64,000 bases of DNA from Streptomyces sp. CBMA291 (lineage in GTDB: Bacteria > Actinomycetota > Actinomycetes > Streptomycetales > Streptomycetaceae). The position numbers and the translations under genes were made by a program. The notes beneath the pieces were generated by a model that was not told the DNA's origin, ran no database searches, and saw only the letters and a list, made by a program, of their open reading frames with translations. The DNA lies in the NCBI RefSeq assembly GCF_014596525.1, contig NZ_MSJP01000105.1:1-64000 (forward strand), read 5' to 3'. Below are positions 54,433-63,800 of the stretch, piece after piece (position 1 is the stretch's first letter; each line of letters starts with the position of its first letter).

Positions 54433-57186
54433 TTGGATGTGCGGGTGCTCGGTCCAGTCAGTGTCGTCGTGGCTGGCCACCGGGTAGTGGAGGGCAATTC
54501 GAGATCGGCGGAGCTGGTCTCCCTGTTGGTGACGTCGCCCTCTCTGGAGATGTGTGCCGAAGAGGTGGCTCGAGCCTTGAGCCCGGATTCACCTCTCTCG
54601 AGTAATGCGGTCAGTCAGTCGCTCCGCGTCTTGCGTAGGGAGCTGGGCGGAGAAGAGTGGGTGCCGCGAACAAGGAAGGGCAAGTGTTCTATTAAGGGGG
54701 ACCCGGAATGCTTCGATCTTCTCCGTTTTCGGGAATTCGTTCGACAGTCGAGCGTCGCGGGGATGCAGCCGTCCGAACGCCTGGGAAAACTTCACATCGC
54801 GTTCAAGGAGTGGCCCGACGGTGATGCGCTCACCGGGTTGCCCGGCGGTGAGTTCACGCTCCGCAGGGCCGACCTGAGGGCAGAGTGGCTCGATGCCTCC
54901 GTGCTGCGGCTGGAAGCGGCCCTGGAAGCCGAAGAGCGCGAGTGGGCTTTTGAGGAGACGGGAAGTCTTCTGGTGGGGTGGCCCGAGGAAGAGCGTGTCT
55001 TCGCATTGCATCTCCGCGCGGGCAGGGGTGTCCTGTCGGCCAAGGAACTGCGCAGGCGGGCGGCGGAGCGGGCGCGTTCGAGTGTGAGGACGCGTGGACT
55101 CGCCCGCGCCATCGAGGAGACGAAGAAGACCGCCACGACCAGAAGATCCCGCCCCGCACCCCGGCCGCCGGTCCGACAGCTTCCCGGCCCCGGGAGACCC
55201 CTGGTAGGCCGGTCCGACACGGTCGATGCGGTACTGAAGACGCTCGCCGAGGGCAGGGTCAAGGGTGATGTCGTGGTCGTCAAGTTGACCGGTATGGCGG
55301 GAGCAGGCAAGACCGCAGCCGGGATCCAGGCGGCCCGGCAGGTCGCGGCGGAGTATCCCGACGGCTCCCTCTACACGGATCTGCGTGGACATACGGGAGA
55401 CGGTGTCGAGCCGGCCAATCCGGAGGACGTGCTCGACCTCTTCCTCAAGGAGCTTTCCGTCAGGACCAGGGCCCTGGGGACCGATGGCAAGACCAAGGCC
55501 CTGCGCAACACGATGTCCAGCCGCTCCATGCTCGTCTTCCTGGACAACGCCGCCACCGCCAGTCAGATTCTGCCCCTTCTGCCGGGAGGCGGCACGTCAG
55601 CGGTGATCGTCACCAGCCGACAGGCCCTGCCCGGTCTGAGCGCGAGAACGGAGGTGCACCACGTGCCGGTGGGACTGCTGTCCCGAGAAGAGGCGGCGTC
55701 GCTGCTGAGCGAGGGAGTCGCCCCGGGGCAGCGCTTGGCGGCCAAGGCCTCGATCGGCGATCTCGCCGTTCTGTGCGGATTCCTGCCCATGGCCCTCGTC
55801 GTCATGGTGGAACGGCTCCGAGGCCTCCCGGTCTCCGCGATCGGCGAACTGGTGGAGCAACTACGGGAAGACAAAAACCGGTTGAACGAGCTTGAACTGT
55901 CTGGTCAAGACCTCTCCGTGCGGCTGGCTTTCGACTGCTCGTTCCGGAATCTGTCACGGGAGGCCCGTGTCCTGCTGCGTCGGATGGCGGTTCATCCAGG
56001 CCCCACGATCAGTCGGCAGGCGATGCTGCGATGGGGGCATGGCGAGGGGAACCGACCACTCTCCAGAGTGCTCGAAGAACTGGTCGAAGCCCATCTCGTG
56101 GAACTCCTGGAGTCCGGCCGCTACCGCCTCCACGACCTCGTGCGACTGTACGGCCGGCACCACGCCCCCTCGGAGGCGGGGGAAGCCGAGGGGCTGCTCG
56201 AGCACACCACGCGCACGGCGCTGACCACGTACCAGCTCCAGTACGTCTGGGCCTGCGACCAAGTGCTCGACAAGGAGCGCAACCTTCCGATCCGTCCTGC
56301 CCGGGGTGGGGAGACGGTCTGCCCCAAGGGAGAGGCCGACGCGATGGAGCTTCTCGACGCCGAGTACGAGGCGACGGTGGCGACGGTCGAGGCGGCCGTC
56401 CGGCACGGCTCCGCCCGAGAAGGCTGGCTGATCGCGATGGCCCTGGTCACGTACCAGTGGAGGCGCAACCGTGCCTCGGCGGCGGAACGCCTGCTGCGCC
56501 TCGTGCAGGAGGCGACGCTGGACATCGAAGGAGCCGAACATCGGGCCATGTACCACCGCATGCTCGGAGGAAGCCAGTACCGCCAGCGGAATTACGCGGG
56601 CGCCGAGCGGAACCTGCGGCTCGCGGTCCGGATCAGCGAACAGGACGACGGCCCGGCCGCGCGTCTCAGCCTGGCCCACTCCCTGCAGGGCCTCGCCACC
56701 GTGCTGCACCGCAGGGAGGACCCGGACGGAAGCCATCGAGGGTACGCCAAGGCCCTGGCGCTCTTCCGGAGCCTCGGAGACGCCCCCGGAGCGGCGGCCG
56801 CCCTCGAAGGCCTCGGCACACTCTCCTGTGACGGCGCGGAGTACGGCGAAGCTCTCCGCTTGTGCGAGGAAGCTCTGTCGATCGCCGAGATCACTGGCTC
56901 CTCGACGGTCATGGCGAGCATCCTTGCCACCCTCGGGAGGATCCACAGGGAGCGGTACGCGCGAGATCACGCGCTGCGCGCCTACGAACGGGCGATCACG
57001 ATCTACCGGAGCATCGACTACTGCTCCAACGAAGCCGTGATGCTGCGCCGCAGTGCCGCCATCCTGGTGAGCATGGGGCGGAAGACGGAGGCGGTGGAAG
57101 CCCTGGAGCGTGCCGTCCTCCTGCTGGACAGGCTGGGTGACGAGCGGATGTCCGAGTTCCGCGCCACCCTGGAGACCCTCCGCTGA
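54433..57186 (+). CDS. SARP-type regulator with NB-ARC and TPR domains
   Basis: The 917-residue protein has an OmpR-like DNA-binding start (VRVLGPVSVVVAGHRVV, then LRRELGGEEWVPRTRKGKCS), a helical BTAD-like part, a basic linker, an NB-ARC/STAND ATPase (Walker A TGMAGAGKT at residues ~286-294, Walker B MLVFLDNAATAS at ~366), and a TPR array from ~690. TTG 54433 is the best start (GAGG 7 nt upstream); GTG 54439 is possible. The first 500 bases use more A/T than neighbouring genes, a hint of transfer. Between a peptide gene and a nuclease-helicase train, it may sense and switch on the locus (inference). Confidence 0.9.
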   Translation: MDVRVLGPVSVVVAGHRVVEGNSRSAELVSLLVTSPSLEMCAEEVARALSPDSPLSSNAVSQSLRVLRRELGGEEWVPRTRKGKCSIKGDPECFDLLRFREFVRQSSVAGMQPSERLGKLHIAFKEWPDGDALTGLPGGEFTLRRADLRAEWLDASVLRLEAALEAEEREWAFEETGSLLVGWPEEERVFALHLRAGRGVLSAKELRRRAAERARSSVRTRGLARAIEETKKTATTRRSRPAPRPPVRQLPGPGRPLVGRSDTVDAVLKTLAEGRVKGDVVVVKLTGMAGAGKTAAGIQAARQVAAEYPDGSLYTDLRGHTGDGVEPANPEDVLDLFLKELSVRTRALGTDGKTKALRNTMSSRSMLVFLDNAATASQILPLLPGGGTSAVIVTSRQALPGLSARTEVHHVPVGLLSREEAASLLSEGVAPGQRLAAKASIGDLAVLCGFLPMALVVMVERLRGLPVSAIGELVEQLREDKNRLNELELSGQDLSVRLAFDCSFRNLSREARVLLRRMAVHPGPTISRQAMLRWGHGEGNRPLSRVLEELVEAHLVELLESGRYRLHDLVRLYGRHHAPSEAGEAEGLLEHTTRTALTTYQLQYVWACDQVLDKERNLPIRPARGGETVCPKGEADAMELLDAEYEATVATVEAAVRHGSAREGWLIAMALVTYQWRRNRASAAERLLRLVQEATLDIEGAEHRAMYHRMLGGSQYRQRNYAGAERNLRLAVRISEQDDGPAARLSLAHSLQGLATVLHRREDPDGSHRGYAKALALFRSLGDAPGAAAALEGLGTLSCDGAEYGEALRLCEEALSIAEITGSSTVMASILATLGRIHRERYARDHALRAYERAITIYRSIDYCSNEAVMLRRSAAILVSMGRKTEAVEALERAVLLLDRLGDERMSEFRATLETLR

Positions 57187-57210
57187 TCCCGCTTCCGTAC
57201 GCCCGGCGGT

Positions 57211-58098
57211 TCAAAGCGTCGCGTGGTGCGTCCGGTAGTACTCGGTGAGGTCCGGCCTGCGCCGCTTCTTCGGCGGCTCCGACCCGAAGGGGGGAAGGAG
57301 CGGGCGGAGGGCGTGGAAGACCTCGCGCGTCCCGGCCGGACGGCGTTCGATCCGCTGATCCACCATGGCCAGAGCGAGGGGGCGGATCCTTTCGGGGACG
57401 AGCCGAAGGTCCTCGGCCGGGAGCACCGGGCACCCCGGCCGAGGGCGCTCGACCATGCCCGCATAGGGCAGGCGCATCACGATCATCTCCAGAAAGATGC
57501 ACCCCAGGGCGAAGACGTCCGCCCTGGGGGTCAGGGCCCCTGGGCCGAATTGTTCCAGCGGGGTGTAACCCGTGGTGCCGCGAGGCAACTCGATGTGGGA
57601 ACCCGCTTCGACAGCGAGGCCGAGATCGAGCAGTCGCACCCGTCCGTCCGGTTCCACCATGACGTTCTCCGGCTTCACATCGCGATGTACCAGACCCGCT
57701 TCGTGCACCTTGTGCAGAATTTCGCAGAGCTGGGCGATGGCCGATGCGGCTGCGGCAAGCCGTACAGGGCGCGTCGACAGCATGACGTCGTGCAGAAGTT
57801 CGCCCTCCACGAACTCCATGACGACACAGCGTCGGTTCTGAAAGGTACCTCTGTCGATGAGCCGGGGAATTCCGGAAATCTCGGACAGGCGGCCGGCCAC
57901 GGAAGCCTCGTGGTCCAGTTCGTCGCCGATCGACGCGTACCAGCCTTCCGACTCGAACTCGCGAGGCTTCTGGAGCTTGACGGCCACCTTCCGGCCGGAA
58001 GGGACTTCGCGGGCGGCGTAGAGCATGCCCTGCGCTCCGCTCCCCACCATCTCCATCAACTCGAAGCGACCCAGGGCGAGTTCCCTCGAACGAACCAT
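57211..58098 (-). CDS. Soluble Ser/Thr protein kinase
   Basis: The 295-residue protein is a bare Hanks-type kinase: glycine loop VGSGAQGML (residues 18-26), VAVKLQK (Lys41), VHRDVKPENVM (138-147), DLGLA in place of DFG (158-160) and RGTTGYTPLEQF activation segment. There is no membrane segment or PASTA domain, so it acts in the cytosol on unknown targets. It is convergent with the SARP gene (24 bp between stops) and divergent from the nuclease gene, with only 39 bp between starts, so promoters overlap. This position suggests it belongs to the same module, perhaps phosphorylating the regulator or nuclease (inference). Confidence 0.93.
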   Translation of the reverse strand: MVRSRELALGRFELMEMVGSGAQGMLYAAREVPSGRKVAVKLQKPREFESEGWYASIGDELDHEASVAGRLSEISGIPRLIDRGTFQNRRCVVMEFVEGELLHDVMLSTRPVRLAAAASAIAQLCEILHKVHEAGLVHRDVKPENVMVEPDGRVRLLDLGLAVEAGSHIELPRGTTGYTPLEQFGPGALTPRADVFALGCIFLEMIVMRLPYAGMVERPRPGCPVLPAEDLRLVPERIRPLALAMVDQRIERRPAGTREVFHALRPLLPPFGSEPPKKRRRPDLTEYYRTHHATL

Positions 58099-58137
58099 GA
58101 AGGTCCCCTCATGTACGGAAAGAGAAAGGACAGCAGC

Positions 58138-59703
58138 ATGGCAGAAGCCTGGTCACTCCCCGACGGGATCCTCCGGGAATCGGACACAGTCGTCGTTCCC
58201 TTGGGGATGCTCAAGGGCAGTGACTTCCGTTGCCCCGCCGCCGACGCGTTGAAGGCCCGGGGGTACAGGGCCCAGATTCCCGTACGACGTCCCAAGGAAC
58301 GGCTGGAGCACTTCACCTTCGGACCGTTCATGCGTGCGCTTGACGCCGGACCGGACCACAAAGGCTCCGCGGACGTGTCCGGAGGGAAGCCCGCCCACGA
58401 CGGTCTGGTCCAGTGGACCGAGCACGCACTGGCGACGTATCGCGCGGCGTTCCCGTCCCACCCGGACTCGCCGATGGTGGAAGAACCCACCCCCTGGGCC
58501 TATCGACACCAGCTTCCTTCCCCGGACCGGCGAGGAGCCCGCGAATACCGGATCACCGTCTGGGGGCGTTGCCTTCGCTCGGCTGACGGCACGACGCGCG
58601 AACTGCGCCTTCCCGTCAACCGGCTGAGGGCCGCACCGTCGAGCGCGGGGCATGTCGCCGCAGCGGCGTTCGTCCTCGCCGAAGGCCGGCCAGGGCCCAA
58701 GCCCGCCCGCGTACGCGTAGTGGAGTTCGCCCTGCTCGACGGCCAGGTCAGGGTGCTGTTCGAAGGCACCCGTACAGAAGCCCTCGAGGCGTACCGGTCC
58801 CATGGCAGCCAGGCCCTCGCCGCCGTCCTCGACACCCCGGAGTACCGTCCGGGTTCCGCCTGTGCCGCATGTCCCTTCCTCTCCGCCTGCCCGGCCCTGC
58901 GCAAGGCGCCGGGGCTGCTGACCCTCGACGCCCCGGGCAGGACCCGGCGCACCTGGTCCGTGACCAACGGCCGCAACTACCGGACGTGCCCCGCCCGCGA
59001 CCACCTGCGGCGCCTCCGCATCCCGGCCGTCGACGCGATCGAGAAGGGGGCGGACGTCGAACGGGGCCGTGCCGTCCACGCCTACCTGGCCACACGCCAC
59101 GGCGACGGACCGACCCGCCCGTGCACGGCGGACATCCCCGAGAGGTGGGTGCCCGAGGAATACGAACTGTCCGAACAGGACCGTGCGCTCGGCGCCCTGC
59201 TGCTGTCCAGGCACGCCGCCGTGTGCCCGCTGCGTCAGGTACGGGACCGGAGCGACGTACGGCCCGAGGCCCGTGTCGTACGGTACGACTCCACCGCCGA
59301 CGTGGTGGCCATCGCGGCTCCCGACCTCCTCTACCGCGACGGCGGCTCCTGGGTATGGCGGGAGACCAAGACCTCGCTCGCCGAACGGCGCGGCCGGGTG
59401 CCGCTCCTGGAGCGGTACCCCCAGCTGGCTCTGGGGGTCGCCCTGATCGCACGCGGTGACCTCGGGGGTGACTCCTCGGGATCCCGGATCGAACTGGAGA
59501 CGCTCCGACCCGGGGGCGCCGACCTGGAGATCGTCGACCCCTTCGATCCCGGGACCCGGACCGCCGCGGACAAGGTGCTCAAGGAACTGACGGACACCTG
59601 GCACGGCGACAGCCGATTCGAGGCGACGCCGGGCAAGGAATGCGCGCGCTGCGAGATGGCCCGATGGTGCTCCGCCAAGCAGGAACCGGAGGTGGCCGCT
59701 TGA
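58138..59703 (+). CDS. Tandem Cas4/AddB-like Fe-S PD-(D/E)XK nuclease protein
   Basis: The 521-residue protein has two similar halves. The second has Cys284, then RGRAVHAYLA, Asp396 in APDLLYRDGG, the E-T-K motif (409-411) and C502-x2-C505-x5-C511: a PD-(D/E)XK nuclease with the Cas4/AddB four-Cys iron-sulfur site. The first half repeats the frame (Cys32 and C242-x2-C245-x5-C251), but where D and E-x-K should lie it reads GRCLRSADGTTRELRLP, so its active site looks lost. ATG 58138 follows AAAGGA by 8 nt; ATG 58111 is also possible. Its stop overlaps the next gene as TTGA. Confidence 0.82.
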   Translation: MAEAWSLPDGILRESDTVVVPLGMLKGSDFRCPAADALKARGYRAQIPVRRPKERLEHFTFGPFMRALDAGPDHKGSADVSGGKPAHDGLVQWTEHALATYRAAFPSHPDSPMVEEPTPWAYRHQLPSPDRRGAREYRITVWGRCLRSADGTTRELRLPVNRLRAAPSSAGHVAAAAFVLAEGRPGPKPARVRVVEFALLDGQVRVLFEGTRTEALEAYRSHGSQALAAVLDTPEYRPGSACAACPFLSACPALRKAPGLLTLDAPGRTRRTWSVTNGRNYRTCPARDHLRRLRIPAVDAIEKGADVERGRAVHAYLATRHGDGPTRPCTADIPERWVPEEYELSEQDRALGALLLSRHAAVCPLRQVRDRSDVRPEARVVRYDSTADVVAIAAPDLLYRDGGSWVWRETKTSLAERRGRVPLLERYPQLALGVALIARGDLGGDSSGSRIELETLRPGGADLEIVDPFDPGTRTAADKVLKELTDTWHGDSRFEATPGKECARCEMARWCSAKQEPEVAA

Positions 59704-60842
59704 CCTCCCAGGAAGCACGGCAGCGGACGCCTGGTGCCCTAGGGGACGACGCGGAGGCGTACGCCGCGCTCGCGCGCACAGTGGTCGACCTGGCGGCCGG
59801 GACCCGCCTGCGTGCGTTCGCGCTGCCCTATCCACCGGCGGCCCAACTCCTCTTCGACCGGATCGTACTGAGGTGTCTGGGCAGGGGCGAGACACCTCCC
59901 CGCAGCCTGCCCGACCTCCTGATGTGGTGCAGGGACGCGACACTCGGCCATCGGCTGTTCGGCCTGCCGCAGGGAGGGGAGGAACAGGCTCTGGTCCACC
60001 CCGACCGGCTGCTCCCGAGCCGGACGTGTCTCGAATGGGCGTCGCACGGCGAGGACGGCACGCCCGAACAGCAGGCCGTGCGAATCCTGGCCGAACTCGC
60101 CGACAGATGCGGCCCCGTGGACCGCTACCGACAGTGCCGGGCCTTCCTCGCCCGGCATCCGTCGGTCAGCATCCAGGACAGGTTTCCCGGCTCCGGACGA
60201 TGGAACCCGACGGTGTGGAACCAGGTGAAACATCTGTACCACCCCGTCCCGGAGAACCTGCTCAGGAAAGGGGTGCTCGCTCTCTGCGCCGTATGCCGCA
60301 TGCCGGCCCTCTCCAAGAATCCCCTTCCGGAGTCCCCGTCGGGCACCGCCCCCGTCTGCGAGAGCGAGAGCTGCGGGCCCGCGGCCGCGGCGAGCCTGAT
60401 CAGGGAACCGGGCCGGCATCTCCTCCTGGAAGGGTCCCTGCGCGTCTTCCTCGCCCTGCCCCACCGGACGGAGCGTGACGTGCTGGCCCGACTCGCACGC
60501 GCCGGCATCACCCCCACGTTCCTCCCCTCGGGCCTGGGGGCCCACCGCATCGAGGGCGAGGGGACGGGAAGGCGCCTGATGAAGGTGTACGACCGTCGGC
60601 AGCCCGCCCTTCTCGCCTCCCGGGTGACCGAGACCTCAGCCGCACCGGACGAAGGCCGTGTGCTGGTCGTCGTCCCCCGGCAGACGAGTCAATCCCCGGG
60701 CTATCGCGCCGCGTTCGAGGCGGGACTCGGCACCGGCCCGCGCGGACGGGCCGCGCTGGTTCCTCCCGAAGGGGTGGTCCGCAGCCTCCGCGACCGGCGA
60801 ACGTCCCGGAAGGAAGAGAAGGAGGAGAACGAGGATGCGTAG
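59700..60842 (+). CDS. Zinc-finger protein, possible pPIWI-RE island REase partner
   Basis: The 380-residue protein starts at TTG, overlapping the nuclease stop, with GGAGGTGG upstream. It is helical at first, has a likely zinc site C196-x2-C199-x20-C220-x4-C225, and ends with a basic domain (ITPTFLPSGLGAHRIEG, RRLMKVYDRRQPALLASRV, RVLVVVPRQ, LVPPEGVVRSLRDRR) that could be a restriction-endonuclease-like fold. This pattern reminds me of the REase-associated gene of pPIWI-RE three-gene islands; I recall it and have not checked. It overlaps the helicase gene by 8 bp. Confidence 0.6.
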   Translation: MTSQEARQRTPGALGDDAEAYAALARTVVDLAAGTRLRAFALPYPPAAQLLFDRIVLRCLGRGETPPRSLPDLLMWCRDATLGHRLFGLPQGGEEQALVHPDRLLPSRTCLEWASHGEDGTPEQQAVRILAELADRCGPVDRYRQCRAFLARHPSVSIQDRFPGSGRWNPTVWNQVKHLYHPVPENLLRKGVLALCAVCRMPALSKNPLPESPSGTAPVCESESCGPAAAASLIREPGRHLLLEGSLRVFLALPHRTERDVLARLARAGITPTFLPSGLGAHRIEGEGTGRRLMKVYDRRQPALLASRVTETSAAPDEGRVLVVVPRQTSQSPGYRAAFEAGLGTGPRGRAALVPPEGVVRSLRDRRTSRKEEKEENEDA

Positions 60843-63800
60843 TCTCGCCCGCGCTCTGCCGCGCGTGCTGAACGAACTTTCCACCCATGCCGGACCGCAC
60901 GTGGGAAAGCACCTGCTCGAAGCGCTGTGCCAGGTGGAGATCGGCCTGCACCTGCAAGGGAAGCTCACACCGGAAAGCCCTGCCGCACACGCCTGGGTGC
61001 TGTTCAGCGGCCACGAGTTCGCGAAGGCTCGAGGGGTCTCTCACACTCCGGAACACGAGGCGATGCTCAGGGTCGGCCGCTACTCGATGTGGACCCTGCG
61101 CCGACGACGAGCCTGGCGGGAGGCACTCCTGCACTACCAGCGCTTCGACCCCTCCCTGCGCGCCTTCGACGTGCCCGACCCGAGCCTGCCGGCGACCCCT
61201 GGGCATCCGTTCGTCGCGACCGGGCGTCGGGCCACCTACGACGAACTGCTCAAGGCGGCACCCCCGCTCGCGGGCAGGCAGCCCGACGTGGCGCAGGAAG
61301 GCCCGCACGCCTTCCCGGTGAGCCGCACACTGGCCGTCGTGGACCTGCCGTCCGTACCCCCCGCCCCCCTGGTGGCACACGACGTGGACGCCCTGCCCCC
61401 GGGCAAGGGGGAACCGCTGACCTTCTGTCTCGATGACCTGCGGGAGACAGCCGCGGAGATGGACGACAAGCGATACGCGAACTGGGTCGGCCGACTCGAC
61501 GATCTCGTTCTGTCGACCAGCAGTGGGGAGGGGTTCGTCCGGGCCGAACGGTTCACCGTCGACCGCGTCCAGCACCTGCTGGGCATCGTGGGCGCGGGCA
61601 AGAGCACCCTGCGCGACATCATCGCGGTACACCTGGTCACCCGGCACGCCAAAAGGGTCACCATCGTGGTCACCGATGTCGCCGAGGTCCTCAAGCTGGT
61701 GGAACTCTACGGGACCCATACGAACGGGGCCGCCGCTCCCGTGCTCGGCGCCGGTGGCAAGGAGAAGCACGCCCAGCGTCTGCACCGGCGGCTCGCGGGG
61801 CGCGGGGAGCACCGGCTGCTCGCCCATGACGATCCGGCTTTCGCCCACCTGAGCACCTCATGCGTACTCAGCCTCATGCGCCGAGGACCCGCCGACGAGC
61901 CGCTGGCCTTCGGGGAGGCACCCTGCACCCGCTTGAAGCCCCCTGTGACCCAGCCCCGGAAGAGAGTGAACGGCAAACCCGCGCCCGAATGGCGGGAGCA
62001 ACCGGTGAGCTGCCCCTACTGGGGGTCCTGCCCACGCCATCACTCCTCCCGGGAGCTGGTGGCGGCGGACATCTGGGTGGCGACCCATGCCAGCCTCCTG
62101 GACTCCAGGCCGCCCACCGCTCAGAACGGCGAACGCATCCAGTACCTGGAACTCGCCTGCCGACGGAGCGACCTCGTGATCGTGGACGAGGTGGACCGTG
62201 TCCAGATATACCTCGACCAGGCGTTCGCTCCCGCCGTGCTGCTGGCAGGAGGCGCCAAGAACGGCTTCATCGACGAGCTCAACGACCACAAGACACGTGA
62301 ACTCTCCGTGGCCGGACGGACCCAGCTCTCCGACCGCGAGGTGGAGATCTTCAACGCCGCGTTGAACACCTCCACCGCCGCCACCGACCGCCTGTACGGG
62401 ATGCTCGTCGCCGACCACGACCTGCGCACCTGGGTGCGCACCGGCTACTTCAGCGCCTGGACGCTTCAGCTGGGCCTCCTGGACGAGCGCTATCCGAGGT
62501 CTGCGGACGAAGGCGGGCCCGACCCGTTCCGCGCACCGCGCCAGGCACTCGCCGATCGGCTGGACGCCTTCCGGGACAACCCCTTCGGCGACCGGCCCCG
62601 GATGACCGTCGAAGAATTCGGCGAACTCACCGGGCTCCTCAGCGAAGTGCTGCACACCGGAAACCCCGAGACCACCCGGCGACGAGTGACCGAGGTGATG
62701 GACCGCGTCTTCGCCATGGAGCCCTGGATGAAGGCGAAGGAGGAGCGGTACGTGGAGGAGCACGCCGCATGGGAACGGGAAGCGCACCGGCAGCGGGGAA
62801 AACGACGGGGGAAGGAGCCCCAGCCCCCTCAGACTCCTACCGCCTGGCACGCCGAACTCGCCAAGCGCTTCGAGTTCACCCTGCTGCTGTGCGCCCTCGA
62901 ACCGAAGCTCGCCCTGATCAGCGCGATGTGGCCGAGAGTCGAGGCGGCGCTCAAGCTCGGGCACAACTCCATGTACCGCCGCCCGGAAGCCTATGGCCCC
63001 ATGGTGCCCGAGGCCCCCATGGGCAACCTGCTGGGATTCCAGTTCCGGGTCAGAGGACAGGACCGCGGCGGCGTCCGCAGCGGCGAGCTCACCTTCTTCC
63101 GGTGCAGTGGCATCGGCCGCGAACTCCTCCGGGCGATGCCTGATCTCGCCACCGTCGACGGACGTCCCGGTGCGCACGTCCTCCTGATGTCCGCCAGTAG
63201 CTGGGCAGGGAAGTCCAGCAGATACCACGTCGATGTCCCCGTCGGTGTGATCATCGAACCGCCGCCGGAGGCGGCTGAGCGCATCGGCGAGGAGAGCCTG
63301 ATGCGATTCGAGTTCGTCGAGGGGGACGAGGAAGGCACCAAGCTGAGGCTCTCGGGATCCAGCCCGGAGGACCGCCCCGAAGTACTGCGGCGCATGACGC
63401 GATGGCTCGGCGCCTCGGCGGAGACCGCCACGCACGGCGGACCGCTGGAAAGGGAACTGAGGGAACTCCCCGATGGCCGGGACCAGATCCTCCTGCTGGT
63501 GGGCAGTTACGAGGAAGCACGCCTCGTGGCTGACACCCTGCACAACCTCAACTCACGCTGGAAGGACAAGGTCCTGCGGCTCGTCTCCGACGACGAGAAG
63601 GTCGACGACGAAGGAGACGGCGACTCCTCCGCCCGGACCTTGCGCCGAGGAGACGTCGAGCAACTCGCTGAATGCGATGCGGACATCCTCGTGGCGCCGC
63701 TGCTCGCCGTCGAACGTGGTCACAACATCCTCAACGAGGACGAGCAGGCGGCCATCGGCACGGTGTACTTCCTCGCCCGCCCCAACCCCCACCCCAACGA

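Noticed and set aside
54690..54700. A TTA triplet in the SARP gene, considered as a bldA-dependent codon
   Set aside because: It is out of frame (read as ATT AAG), so it gives no bldA control.
58138..59703. Cas4 as evidence of a CRISPR-Cas locus
   Set aside because: No cas1, cas2, effector gene or repeat array is present; the nuclease partners a DinG-like helicase instead.
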